This document shows positions 47,340 through 59,165 of a stretch of DNA of 64,000 nt, in pieces. How positions within the stretch are numbered: the stretch's first letter is position 1; each line of letters opens with the position of its first letter. The stretch comes from Ulva prolifera. Taxonomy: Eukaryota > Chlorophyta > Ulvophyceae > Ulvales > Ulvaceae. The stretch is from the NCBI GenBank assembly GCA_023078555.1, contig CM041196.1, positions 3,162,001-3,226,000 on the forward strand. Reading direction: 5' to 3'. Both the position numbers and the translations under genes were made by a program. The notes under the pieces were generated by a model. That model had not been told where the DNA came from. It saw nothing but the letters and a program-made list of their open reading frames with translations, and ran no database searches.

Positions 47340-49832
47340 TTTGTTGCTGCCAAGGCGAGAGGACGTCGATGAACAACACAGATGTTCCCTGAACAAGCAA
47401 CACGTCGCCTCGTGGTACTTCTTCCACAATAGATGCACTGTTCAGTCACTCTGCAAAAGTGTCTGTTTGGCAACGTTTGCCTTGCGGAACTGATCGAGAC
47501 CATCTCGAGTGCTGCGCAACAAGGTGGCTACAAGGCATGTGGTCACCGGTCCCGAACGGCCCAACGCTGGTGCGCGTCAAATCGTGAATGCAGGAAAGTC
47601 ACCGCATGTTATGTGGGAATATCGCTACAGTGTTAGATTCAAGCATGTGCGATGTGATATGCTCGTTGTAATCACACCGATGCCATTACAAACTAACGTC
47701 TGGTTTTGTCATGTTATTCTCAAATGCCTTGTTCACTTCCTGAGAGTGAACTCTAAATTTGATGGACAATTGCATGCAGGAAGCGCGCCTGCTGGTGAGC
47801 TCATGCACTGCAGTGACATTGCATTTGAGATGTGCAGCAATCCAGGCTTGTGTGCGGCTGCCTGGTGATCTTGGAGGGTGAAACTCCCTGCAGTAAGGAA
47901 CATGTACACACTGTGGACATACAGTCGTAGAGGGTTGCAGGGGCGCGATTCACGATTGCATTGAAATATGCCTGCATTGCGCTGACTGTATGGGTGTCCT
48001 CGCGGATTCATGTACATGAGTGCAGTGTTGAAAAATCTATACATGATTCTCCCACCCAACATTGGCGTCGATCAGGCCAACATGAAGTCAGGGCTGGTGG
48101 TGCTGCACATAAAGGCAGTCACGTGTCTATCATCTCTGTGTTCCCTGCGTGCTGCCGATCAACTCCTCACACCATCATGTACACATGAAGTGTCTAACAT
48201 TGGTTGAACCACAGCAATTCGACGGAATTGAAATGATTTTGTATGATGTTAGGTGTACAAGTAGACGACAGGCATCTGCCCACGAGCGACCCGTAGCACT
48301 GTTGCTGGACGTGTTAGTATCCACATGGCTTTGGTTGAGAGGTTTGTGCACGTACATTAAACGGATGTGAGCATCGATCTGAATACATGTCAACCCAGAT
48401 ACGATTGGGACGATGCCACGTCTTCGCTAACGGCTGCTGCACCCTGCGCCATTACAATGTCAGCAGTGACAATCACAATTGACTGTAGCTCACTACAAAA
48501 AACATTGGTGATGCAAGAAGTGAAGCATGGCTGACCAACAACATACGGCTGAACATGTCAGCTAATTCACAATTCTTCCAATTGGCATGTCACACTGGAT
48601 CATACAGATGACCCAGCTTTCGTGCGTGCTGCTACAGAATCCATGCCTACGCGTAAGACTCTGCTCTCACAACAGCTGATGCAGTGACAAATTGTACGTT
48701 GCTGAGACTACACGAGTCCGGACGAGCTTGCCACAGCCGGTGTGTGGCTGACTGGATTGATCGGTTGCACATGAGTCGCAGCCATGCAGTGTACAAGACA
48801 TCAACTCTCCAGGACTCGATGATGCCATGAATGTACCTGCTATGATACATCTTCTGCTCTCAACTTTCGCTCATGCTTCAGTTGTCAGATCAACACGGAA
48901 CCTGTGGTGTAAATTGGAGCAGTCAGGCTCAGAGGGACAGTTCAAAGGGCTGTATTAAATGTGAGAAGAGTGTTACAAGTAAAGTCCGAAGCTGTTGGAC
49001 AGTACATGTGTATTTACAGGCTCCAGAGTGAGGCCTAATGTTCAATACCAAAATATACCAGTCTCTTCTCAACACCTGACACCCTTTGATACCTCAAGTC
49101 CAAATCTCACCAAGTCAAGGACAGAATAACATGACAGAACCTCACACGGAATTACACGGGGAAGGCAACGGCTTCATAAAGCGGCCGTGCATGGACGACT
49201 CCAATCATCACACCATATTCAATCACGGTGGTAAGTCCAGCGCAGTGCTCACGCCACAGCTGTTGGCATTCTAGCTGAACCAGCCTACCACTGCTGAATC
49301 TGGCCCCACCTGCAAGGAAACCCATGCAAGCAAGCAGCTCATTGATGTGTCCAACGCACACCTTGTTCATATAAAGACAGACACTCTTCAAACATGAGAA
49401 CATTGGCGAAAGTCCTCAATGCGGACCCATTCTACAAATGCTCGACACCCACATCAAGTAGTGGCCTTCATAGCCACGCTGCTCCTGATGCCACCACTTG
49501 AAGCCAGGGCTAGCGGTTTGCCATGCTCATCACACGTACGCCACATCCCACATGTGCTCATGCACGCAGTACAAGCTTTGGTGATGTGCAAGGGCAGCCC
49601 CTCCCGGCGCGAGGTGCCTGCGGCTGCTGACCAATTCATGTGTGCAAATACACAGACGTGGGCCCCAGTGATGAGGCCCTGACAAGACTTCTCACAGATG
49701 CAGCTGCACCGGACTGCCAAATTCTGATTGCTGACGCAAATTCGCCAGCTGTTTGGGGTTCAAGCCACTCACACGACGTCAGTTCTGTACTGGACTGGCC
49801 TCCAGGATAGCTGTTAAAGCTGTGTAGAGGAC
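47340..49832. other. Intergenic between RPN9 and PRXL2
   Basis: About 2.5 kb with only short frames on both strands and no family motif. AT content is higher than in most of the window. The first part should contain the RPN9 promoter. Confidence 0.4.
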
Positions 49833-51231
49833 TCAGCTTTTGGTGTCACTGTGGCCACGCTGGCAGGTGGCTTGCTGGGCAGCGGATAAAACCTGCAGTG
49901 GTGTCGAGTGCTGTCATCATCCTGGCAATTGTGCGTTTATACGGCCATGCAAGAATCTGTATGTTTCGAGCACATGCCTATACACGTTCTCTGGGTGACT
50001 TACCTCTTGAACTGATGCCGTATCGCCATATGTGCTCTCAAGGTGAGAAAGGAACACTCCAGAGGAACCTTTGCCAACGACCATCGTACCCCCAAGCAGA
50101 TAGCCATCTCCCACGGTGTTGTGCTCAAGCACATTTCCTGACTGCTTGGCCTGCCTTATGTTCCTCCATGCCTGCAGCAATCACAGCGTTGGCACCATTC
50201 CAGGCAGGTGGAACATACAAGTGCAACGTCACATCAGATGCCAGAGCACAAACTGTTCACCTGCTGCCAAGGCATCAAGCAAGGCATACAATGGTCGACG
50301 GAGCACCTTTGAGAAAGGATTCAGAAGGGGCAGGATGGTTCCTCTCGCGAGTTTGCCATTGCCGAGTGCTGTGTAGAACGCCTTGGTCGAATCCCAGTAA
50401 AGAGGACCTGGCCAGTACTTCCTGAACTTGACAATCTGAACACAGAAGTGGATTATACTGGATGGTGGACAGGTCCTGGGCATCCCAGATCCGGAAGCTG
50501 TCAGGATTGAAGAACAGCTGATTTGCGCACATCCGACTCACACAGGCAATTTGGTATTGTAGCTTTTCTGCAGTGAACTCAGGGCGCAGATTTGTGATCC
50601 TGATGCTGCAGGAAGCGCGCAAGAAGGGGCACGAGGCAGAACACACTTCAGCCATGTCGCACTGGTGCACCAGGCCTACCACGGTGAGACCCAATTCGTT
50701 CATCTTGTCCTTCAGGCGCCAGATCTTCACAGCTTCGTCCCGACAGAGCACTACAAGCAATGCAGCAATGTGATCATTGATCCCGGATATTCCAAGTCGC
50801 TATCCGAGCCCATGTGCAGTGTCTAGATTCGCTGGTGGAGAGTATCACGTCGCTCGCACCACATCCCGGCCTTCTGAACGCCAGAATCAGGCAGCCCCGG
50901 TCTGACCACAATTCTTCGGATTTAACTTTACTCCCTGTCGACAAGTTGACGAGAGGTGCGTCTTCGATCGCGCAAAGTGATGGCCGCAGCTTGGCTGTGC
51001 CTCCCGCCTGCATCGACGAGCGTCCATCAGCGGATCAGGTATGAAGTGTACATGCTTCGCGACATTGTCATAAATTCGATTCAGCATGTGCAGAGTGTTC
51101 ACCTGCTTTCGATTGCTGCGCAGGCACATGCAGCTCAGACTTTGTGATGCCGCAGTAATGACCAGGCCAAACGCCAAGCGTGTTTGCGCAAGGCTCCGAC
51201 GACAGGGAACCGCAGCGGAGCCTATGACCAC
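49833..51231 (-). CDS. AhpC/TSA family peroxiredoxin-like protein (PRXL2/AAED1-like), probably plastid
   Basis: Thioredoxin-fold redox protein of the PRXL2 (FAM213/AAED1) family. Six exons join in frame: 51231-51103, 51007-50860, 50750-50647, 50435-50307, 50171-50004, 49892-49833 (738 nt, 245 aa). Exon 1 is a transit-like leader (MVIGSAAVPCRRSLAQTRLA). The family CxxC is formed across the exon 2/3 junction: LILAFRRPGC joined to VLCRDEAVKIWRLKDKM gives CVLC at about residues 92-95. Then come LGLTVVGLVHQ, IVKFRKYWPGPLYWDSTKAF, YTALGNGKL and LPLLNPFSK, then AWRNIRQAKQSGN and GDGYLLGGTMVVGKG. The last exon (VLSAAQQAT) is short but in phase and fits the family's C-terminal helix. Donors are GTGAAC, GTGCGA, GTGTGT, GTGCTC and GTAAGT. 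Plant homologues are chloroplast proteins; localisation here is inferred. Confidence 0.92.
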
Positions 51232-51720
51232 TTGCCAGCAAGGCTCGAATCATACTGCACGATACAGAGCAAATTCGCCGCCCGCACATCGGTCTGAACG
51301 ACCATACCCCCGTATTGCAGACCGCGCAAACACCATGATATCATATGGGCATGGGCTGACAAGCATATAACACCTGGCGTGGTGCCATCGCATGCATGTG
51401 GTGTGTATTCAGCAAATGATCACATGTTCGGAAATCTGTCATGGACGCTCGCACGTCGTACAAGAGAACAGACTGTGCGGCACGTAGCATCGCACAAATC
51501 GCACAGGAAAACAACCCAACGAAGCGACATAAAGTGGCCAGAGGTCATGTCAGCTGTACAACGAAACAACACCGCGGCCGCCGCCTATCGCAGATAGACT
51601 CCAAGGCTCTGCAGATTCTTCACACTGCCCCCAAACAGACCACCCGGGCTGTTGTGTGTTCCTGCTAAGCAAACACTAGTGTGCCATGCTCACACACACA
51701 TACACACAAGGACATGCGTG
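51232..51720. other. 5' flank of PRXL2, no other gene seen
   Basis: No supported coding frame in about 490 bp. It should contain the PRXL2 promoter. Confidence 0.35.
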
Positions 51721-52435
51721 GTGTGCGTTTCCCCTGCTTCTTGCTTGCGGTGCTACCTGCCTCGCTTGCTTTGTCCTTGTAACACACACAAGGACATATG
51801 CGGCGAGGCGGGCAGCACCGCGATACCCACACCATGTGGACGTGTGTTACAAGGGCGAAGCCAGAGAGGCAGGTAGCACCGCAGGGCACAAATATGGGGC
51901 ACCACACACGCGCGCAACAACCAGCACACAACACAGACCGGCATTTCCGTACCGCCGCATATGCCAGCACCCACCCACGCCGTTTTCGGGTTTGACGTGG
52001 GTGTACATCCCTGCTGTACATGCATTGGGGCGTTGGCATGCTTATGGGTTTCCCTGGCAGTGCTACGGGGCACTCCGACTTTGTCCTTGTAACACATGCC
52101 AGCACCCACCCACACCAACAGCCACACACGCACACAGGCGCTGCTGTGTTGCTGGGCGGCACTGTGGCTGCCCTGATTGTGCGTAGGGGTTGCATGTGGG
52201 AGGAGGCTGGGGGAGGGGGTTTGGGGTCTGGGGGCTGGTGGGTCCCCAACTTCTTGCGGGGAGGGCCGGCGGCGGCCAGGCTGCCAGCTTGGGCCAGAGT
52301 GGGTGTGGGTGTGGGTGTGCGTGTGCGTGTCTATCATGCTGTGCTAGGGCGCTGTGGTCGGGTTTGACGTGGCATGCTTCTTCGTTGGTGCTACCGGCCT
52401 CTCCGACTTTAACCTTGTCACACACGGCCACAACC
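51721..52435. repeat. Cluster of family A repeat copies (three direct, one inverted)
   Basis: Direct copies end TTTGTCCTTGTAACACA at about 51770-51786, TTTGTCCTTGTAACACA at about 52080-52096 and TTTAACCTTGTCACACA at about 52413-52430. An inverted copy (GTGTTACAAGGGCGAAGCC, AGGCAGGTAGCACCGC) is at about 51843-51880. The DNA between them is C/A-rich or G/T-rich. Long open frames here are compositional. Confidence 0.75.
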
Positions 52436-53720
52436 ACACGCACCCCAGGCCTGGCACCATCGCCCCTGAGGCACAGGCAGGCCAAGTTGCAGAACCAGCC
52501 ACATGCAGCCACCCATAACAAGGGCTGTGTGTTGCATGTCTGGGGTTTCATGGCTGGGATTTCGTAAGTTGGGTGTGGTAGCCAGAGATCATGTGGACCA
52601 TGTTCATGCCATCTGTTCACGAGTTGCTCCTGACACAGCATTCATATTCACTGATCATGTGCTTCCTCTCCTGCTCAATGGAGCTGGTATGTGGATCTGG
52701 CAGGTACCCTATCCGCGTCCTGCAGCTGATCAGTGGTCAGCTGAGGGTGCATTCAGGGTGCATTGTCAGCACATGCTTCTGGCAGCCTGCATGCTTGGAA
52801 TGGCATGCATGGTCACCTTCATGATGTGCCATCCACGACCAACAATGATGCCATGGCCACAATGAACCCCAGCGGCATTGATGCATTATCTGCTGTAAAT
52901 CTTTCTTTTGTGTCTGCAGTGCTCTGCAGGGATCCAGATGCACCTCTGTTTTGTCTGCACCCTTGTCCGCTATTCCAGAGCAGTAGACATTGCCTAATCC
53001 GTTATAAAAAATTGTTGCAGCGCAGGCAGCAATCCTTGCCCAATCAGGATCATGCACATGTGCTGCCCAAAAGCCTGAATGGCCCTGCATATACACACAA
53101 GTATTGACCTCAAACTTCCACATTTATTGTTGCTTGCGCTTTCAGCAGGCCTCATCGTGAATCATTACCTCTTTAGTGGCATCAACTTCAAGCCCAAAGC
53201 GTGTCATCCCCTTAAAAGACACACATGCAACAGATGTAAGCACATTTGATGAACGGAAAAAAAAAAACGGGGACAATGTTCGAGAGCTATAGCCAGCTGT
53301 ATGCAATTATTTGATTGCACAGGCCAGTAAAGACACCCTCCTGCTACCTGAACTCATCTGCAACACAGTTTGATGCTTCCAAGCGAGTGACAGCAAACAC
53401 TCCATCCACCCTTGGCTCCGCCTGTGCTGCTACATCCTCATGCATCTCATCTCAACTGGCATCATGTACCTCACTGCCGCTGGCATAGCATCGTTCTGGC
53501 TGTCCCCATCTGGAGTGAGGCCAGAAGGTGGGGCCCTGCAGGAGCGGGAACAGACTCTTTCGAAGCAGCATGAATTTGTGCAGGTTGACACAATGACTTA
53601 CGAGCCAAAGCAAACGCAACAGCGTACACAAGCAGCGTCTCATACATCAGCCTTCGCTCACAGACAGCATCCGCTAGCGGTGTGTACAACCAGTGCGTCC
53701 AGCATGGCCAACGGATAAGC
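52436..53720. other. Repeat-flanking region with weak minus-strand coding signals
   Basis: Candidate minus-strand pieces lie near 53720-53590 (LYTPLADAVCERRLMYETLL before a GTAAGT donor), about 53540-53470, about 53440-53350 (EPRVDGVFAVTRLEASNCVA) and about 53213-53145 (GMTRFGLEVDATKEVMIHDE then stop). They resemble exons, but I could not reconcile all phases into one protein. No family recognised. A ten-A run is at about 53258-53267. Confidence 0.3.
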
Positions 53721-53999
53721 CTAGCCCAGCGGGCGTCTCAGACGACGCGAATACTGCACAGATACTGCTTCATCAAGAGGTAGCGCCTTTTTCTTGCGGC
53801 GCTGCGATGCTCTGGCATTGCTGGCGGTGGTTAGGTGTGTTGGAGTGGGCATGAACACCACAGGCCCACGCCGAAGCAGAAGCCTTGCACTCCGCACTGG
53901 AGTCCGCAAGAATTCTTCACACACCTTGTTTCCCCTCAGCTGAGCAGCCAAAGTGACCGCCAGTATGAACAGGGCCACACGCACTGACACATGAAGCAT
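53721..53999 (-). CDS. Hypothetical small protein with N-terminal hydrophobic segment
   Basis: A 92-residue frame from ATG 53999 to TAG 53721-53723. It starts with a signal-like hydrophobic stretch (VALFILAVTLAAQL) followed by a basic segment (RSARLLLRRG, ASQRRKKKALP). A good donor sequence (AAG then GTGTGT) occurs inside it, so it may instead be the first exon of the fragmentary minus-strand gene at 53.1-53.7 kb. Confidence 0.3.
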   Translation of the reverse strand: MLHVSVRVALFILAVTLAAQLRGNKVCEEFLRTPVRSARLLLRRGPVVFMPTPTHLTTASNARASQRRKKKALPLDEAVSVQYSRRLRRPLG

Positions 54000-55214
54000 T
54001 GCAGGTCGGTGTTGGAGCGGGGTAATGGGCTCTGGGGCTGCAAAAGGCGGATGGTGTCCGGTTGGTGGCGGATAGCGTGGCAGTCCAGTGCTATGACCGC
54101 AACACCACTGGGTTGGCACAGATGGTGGTCCCCTGCACCAGATCCCCAGCCCTGGAGGGGGGGGGCGGGGGCTGTGACCAGTGTGCCCCACAGAATAAGC
54201 AGCAGCCAACATCATCATCATGCAATGCAATCGCGCCCCACACACGCAGAATTCAGCCTACCCCCACCAATGCACATCAACACCAACACACACCCACCCA
54301 AACATTCAGACCCGGCCCACACGCACACCACCCCACAGACACATCACCGGATAGGTTGTTCTTGGTGCTGGTGTTGGGCGATGGCTGGTTCTGCGGGGGA
54401 TGCAGGCTGCGGCGCGGGTGTGTTGTGCCAACTTGAGCACCCTATCGATGAGCTGCTCACTGTTTCTGCGGTGCTGCCCGCCTCTCCAATTTCATCCTGG
54501 AAACACGCCCACAGAAACAATCAATGCGTCCATACCCTGAGGCGGCCCCACACAAGATCGCCCGGCCGCGCCCCCTGACTGCAGCTGGCCGCAGCCCCCG
54601 GCCCTGCATAGCTACGCCTCCACACACACATCTGCAGCCAGCAAACTCACCGCCACGCAGCCGTGCCCACCCAAAGCGTGTCACGTGCCGTACCAGGGCT
54701 GCACCGGCCGGGCCTCAACGATAACGCAAAGGATCCAGCGGTATCGCGGTCACAATAGGCCATCCAGCCACCGACCACACCGCTCGCTGGGCACAGCCAG
54801 ACATCCGGATGGCGGGCGCAGACAGGAGACAGGTCCTAGCGGTGGGTGGGGTCCGCTGCTCATGCCGGGGGGGCGTACGAGGGCGAAATCTCTGGCATAT
54901 GTGGTACAGGCCTGTGCTCACATGCACCCCCGCAGGCACGCAGGTGGCACCGTCGGCAGCGTATGTCCACACACCTGGTGCGGACCGCAACCCAGCTCTC
55001 CGGGACTCTACACAGCCACAACACAGACACGCACAGCCTTTGGCAGCCCGGTATCATGGCTGCTATGCCACTGGCTCCTGGAACGTCCGCCGCGGCTGCC
55101 ACGGCACACCCTGCACAGCACGCAGCACGCTCTGCGCACGCAAACCCAAATTCACACACTGCGCTGCCGCCTCCGTGACAGCAGGATGGCAGTTGTCAGC
55201 ACACGCATGTGAAA

Positions 55215-55232
55215 CCCCCCCCCCCCCCCCCC
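55215..55232 (+). repeat. Poly(C) tract, 18 bp
   Basis: Eighteen consecutive C on the plus strand. Confidence 0.95.
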
Positions 55233-56659
55233 GGCAATGCTGATATGAGGTGTCTGCTCTGAACTGTCACACAATTGTGAAAACCAGAACTGCAGGAAGG
55301 CCCGCAGCACACAACGCATGCCCACAGCGCGCACTGCTGTCCCCCAACACACTGCCTCCCTCACCGCAGCCCGCATTGCACTGTAGACCACTTCGCATGC
55401 AGCCCAAGCACGCACCTCCCCACAGGCTGCTCATGCACACGGCTGCCACTTGGGGGCGGCCCCTGCCGGGTGCGTGAAGCGCCGCGGCCCGCACGAGGGG
55501 CACACCTTGACGCCGCCCATCTCCTGGGTATCTCCTGGGATCTGTGGAGATGGCATGGTCTACTCTTAGAAGAAACGGTTAATCAATTCAAATCATAGAT
55601 GATTTGAATTGATACACTCGTTGCGCTGGGCCCCAGCCCCGGCTTCAGCCCCCTCACCCACGCACAACCCCAGACCAGCATCACGGGGCCGCTGCCGACG
55701 CAATCGCCGATGATGCGGGCACGTGTGACACCTGCAGAGCCACTTGCGGTTTCTATGCATGGGGCGCAAAGATGCCCCGTGCAGGGCCCGCAGAGCCTCA
55801 AGTGGCTGAAGTGTCACAGGGACGAAGGTGGAGACACAGGTAGCCATTGAGGCATCTCGTAGTGGCGGATGCCTCCAACGGCAGTTGTGCTGCATGCGGC
55901 GCTGCATCTCTGCCTTCATTCGCAGAGCACATGCCCATTCAGGCAGAGCATTGGCTGAACGGTCAGCTGTCTGACTGATGGACACGCATGCTATCTCGAG
56001 ATACTTATGTGCCAGTTGCAAGGTGGATCAAGGTGCAAGGTGGACCAAGGTGGACCAGGCCAACGCTTTCAGGCTCCTGCTACACAAGCCAGATACCCAG
56101 AACAGTCATCATGTCATGGCATGCATTCCCTACAGCTGAGAGATAGATGCACATGCAGCAATCAATGTAAGCATTCAAACACTGGCATGTTCTGTGCTGT
56201 GTATATGGGGTTTTGTGTGCTGAAGGACACATGACTGTGACATGGGTGCTGGCGTTGCGCTGGTGTGTTGGGTATGTGCCTACCTGCCTTGCTCGCTTTG
56301 TCCTTGTAACACATGAAGTTGATGTGCTGGCTGCTTGGGCAGTCATCGAGACCGTAATGCTGGAGATCGAGAATGTTCCCAAGACTCTGGTGACAAACAA
56401 TCCGAGTGTGGAAGCTCGATTCTGTTGGTGTAGAGTGACAGTGTCGGTCAGGTTTGCTCTGCACCCCAGCTGGAGCCGCCAAGACTCCAGAGCATTGCAA
56501 ACACTGGGACTGACTGCACGCGCATGCGGCCCGTCATCGCCATACATCGTTGCAATCGTTGAGGGTGCGGAGTTTGCGTGACTGTAATGAGGCGGACGGC
56601 GTACAGCGTACGCCTAGCGCAAAAATCCAGAGTAGTCACAAGGTGCCTCTTTGTGGACG

Positions 56660-56716
56660 AGGACTGGAGGTTCTCCCGTGTGATACAAGGGTAGGACTGG
56701 AGGTTCTCCCGTGTGT
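56660..56716 (+). repeat. Short direct repeat, two units
   Basis: AGGACTGGAGGTTCTCCCGT occurs twice with a spacing of about 33 bp. Confidence 0.85.
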
Positions 56717-57939
56717 ATGGCCTTGCGGCACCAGCATGGCAACACACACGGACACACGCCTGTGCTCTGCTCCGTCGCTACCTGTAGCATTCGGCAGATA
56801 CAAACGTCGAAGGATCGTTTCACATCGACACATTGGACAGTTGCGTCAAGATGCGTATGCATATGTCTCTGTCCAGTACGTAGACATCTGCGCACGATGG
56901 AGTTGGCGCTAGGCACACGGCTCAGCGTCATCATATCTCCCTACAATGAGAATTGACCTTGTCTTGGGCCGTACTTGGAGTCATTTCAATCCGGACGGGC
57001 ATCGGTGAACCACCAAAGGGCGTCGCCGCGACGGCGCGCTTCACGGCAGATGCAGTCGTATTCGCGCTATTATGCAGTCCTGATACGCGCTGCTGATTGC
57101 ACACAGTTCACCTGGCACATCATAGACTCGTCTGTGTGCCTAATATGCCTGTAGTGGTGCGCAGCAGCAGCAGTTTTCAACTGGACCATGCAGGCGCGCA
57201 CGCTCTTACCTGCCATGTTGCAACCAGCTGTCGCCAAGAAGGTCAAGTGGACACGTTCAATGTGTACGTAACCTGTCCAGCCTGTCAGTCAGCCTCCCAT
57301 TGTGCTTCACCGGCCTACTCGGAAACTGCAGTGCAGTCCTCCCGTGTTCTCAGCTCTCACGTCGGCGCGAAACAGCAACCACCATCAAACATCACCGATG
57401 GAACGAGTCACCACCATTGCATGCATCTGTGTGTCGCCGTGGAACTGCAAACTGGCAATCTTTGCCATGAGCACTGCCAGTGCCTGTGGTCAATGCTGAC
57501 AGATCAGTGACAAATGCAAGATGCCCACTCGGCAGATGGGTATGGTGCTTCGAAATCGCCACTCCCAGGCAGCCACGATCAGTCGTTTGCAAATAAGAAT
57601 CTGTATGGCTCTATGAGCAATCAGAGGGTTGTGCTGCTTGGTACCCAAATGCTGTAGCAATATATTATGCACATACATATATGCCAGCCATGCGTACAGC
57701 CAAATCACGACCAGTGATTCAAGCGTTGCTCAAAGTCCCATGCTACTTTCTGCATGGTGTGTGAGACAGCATATGTTTCGTGGGCCAGGGCTTGTGGTTC
57801 TAGAGATGTTATGGCCCGGGGGTCAAACAAGTCTGGGATTGTTGCGGGCATGCCACTGCAGGCACCCGCACACCCACCCATGGCAGCTGTTACCCATCGC
57901 AGACCATACCTAAGGCCCCTCAGCCACTTACCACCATGG

Positions 57940-58064
57940 TAAAGTGAAATCAATCTGAATTTGCTGAGCCGCATCCTGAAGAGGACATTGACAACTCCGA
58001 ATTAACCGGATTCTCGAGCACATATGGTGAGCTCGAGCACATATGAGCTCGAGCACATATGGTG
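57940..58064. repeat. Inverted family B segment followed by a short tandem repeat
   Basis: AATCTGAATTTGCTGAGCC and CATCCTGAAGAGGACATTG at 57951-57990 repeat 17608-17650. Immediately after, CTCGAGCACATATG occurs three times within about 55 bp (58012-58064). Confidence 0.75.
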
Positions 58065-58139
58065 AACACCCCAAGTAGGCGAGCGCCTGACGCGAATGTG
58101 CACACACCCACACACCTTCATTCTTCACCCCGTTTTTGA

Positions 58140-58193
58140 GCTGCTCGCTGTCCCTGCGGTGCGACCTGCGTTTCTGACTGGGGGTTTGTAACA
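58140..58193 (+). repeat. Dispersed repeat family A, diverged copy
   Basis: CTGCGGTGCGACCTGCG followed by GGGTTTGTAACACAAA, with the same order as the 10.1 kb copy. Confidence 0.55.
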
Positions 58194-58271
58194 CAAACCC
58201 CCCCACACCAAGCCCCATGCATACAAACAGCCACACACTCATACCGCCACACCGAATGCTTACGTGCTCCA

Positions 58272-58413
58272 TGCGGGGCTTCAATCCTTGGCTGGAATTA
58301 CCGGCAGCGCGCAGGGCGACACAAGCGCGGCCTAGTGCCATGACTGACTGAGTGGATTTGCGAGTGGGCTGCCAGAAGCGGCTCGATGCCCGGCCTCTGT
58401 CCTTTGTAACAAC
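58272..58413 (+). repeat. Dispersed repeat family C, copy 2
   Basis: GGGGCTTCAATC, GCGGCCTAGTGCCATGA and GGCCTCTGTCCTTTGTAA match the copy at 40160-40305 in order and spacing. Confidence 0.7.
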
Positions 58414-59054
58414 CACACACTCATACCCCCACACCGATGCAGCTGCGTGTCTGCCAGCACTGCTGCCTACCTCTACAGCCAGACCTTTGCCCGTGTCACC
58501 CACACGGACACCAGCTACAGCAACTCGAGGGGCAGACAAGTTCAGATGATGTTAGTCACATGAGGTTGAATGGGCAGTGTCTGCCTTTGGCTGTGCGTTG
58601 TAAGGATACAGCCTCACAGCCGAAGGTCGAATTGTGTACTACTAGTAGTTCAGGCCAAATTCAGTGACTCAGATGACACGCAGCCAGACGTCGTTGCAGT
58701 GGCAGTGCTACATTTTTTTTGTACACCGTTGTGGCTGCTACTCAGCATATTGCCAAACCAATTGATTGCTCGCATGCATGCACGTGGCTGAGTCTGCTTG
58801 AGCCTAGCAGCACTGCAGCACTACCATGGTAGTTATTGAGAGTGCTGCGGAGTGGTTTGAGCGGCCGGCTCGGATGCGCGGCGATTGTGCTACGATAGTA
58901 TCCGGTTGTGGCAGAACTTACACGAGCAGGGCCTTTGGTGTTGGGCATGGTGTGTGGGGGGATGCTTCACCAAGCTTAAGCCAGGGCTGCTGTGACCCCC
59001 ACTGTTGATTTTGGGGGTCGTGCCAGTGCACGTGCCCCCACTTTCTCTGGGACT
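58414..59054. other. No supported gene
   Basis: Only short frames without family similarity. Nothing recognisable. Confidence 0.35.
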
Positions 59055-59165
59055 AGTACTGTGGCAATCCAGTGATATGGCCGCTATACCACTGGATCCT
59101 TGCACGTCGCGACGTGCAAGGGTCCAGTGGTATAGCGGCCATATCACTGGATTGCCACAAGTACT
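59055..59165. repeat. 111-bp near-perfect palindrome (foldback/MITE-like)
   Basis: The left arm from AGTACTGTGGCAATCC to TTGCACGTC meets the right arm at the centre GCACGTCGCGACGTGC with no spacer. I see one mismatch (GGATCC against GGACCC) and one single-base indel near the ends. The arm includes CCAGTGATATGGCCGCTA, related to 54078-54112 and 55041-55095. Confidence 0.92.

Larger units (their letters stand above)
54000..57939. other. Repeat-rich, no supported gene
   Basis: Contains diverged family A copies at about 54455-54507 (plus), 55812-55843 (minus) and 56275-56312 (plus). Two segments resemble the arm of the 59.1 kb palindrome (54078-54112, 55041-55095). C18 lies at 55215-55232. Open frames follow C/A-rich composition. 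Confidence 0.5.

Noticed and set aside
24074-51231. Dinoflagellate origin, suggested by the one-strand gene run
   Set aside because: Donors are nearly all GT, no spliced-leader acceptor was recognised, and the CoaE tail and PGRL1/D27-like set fit a green-lineage alga as well or better. Not excluded.
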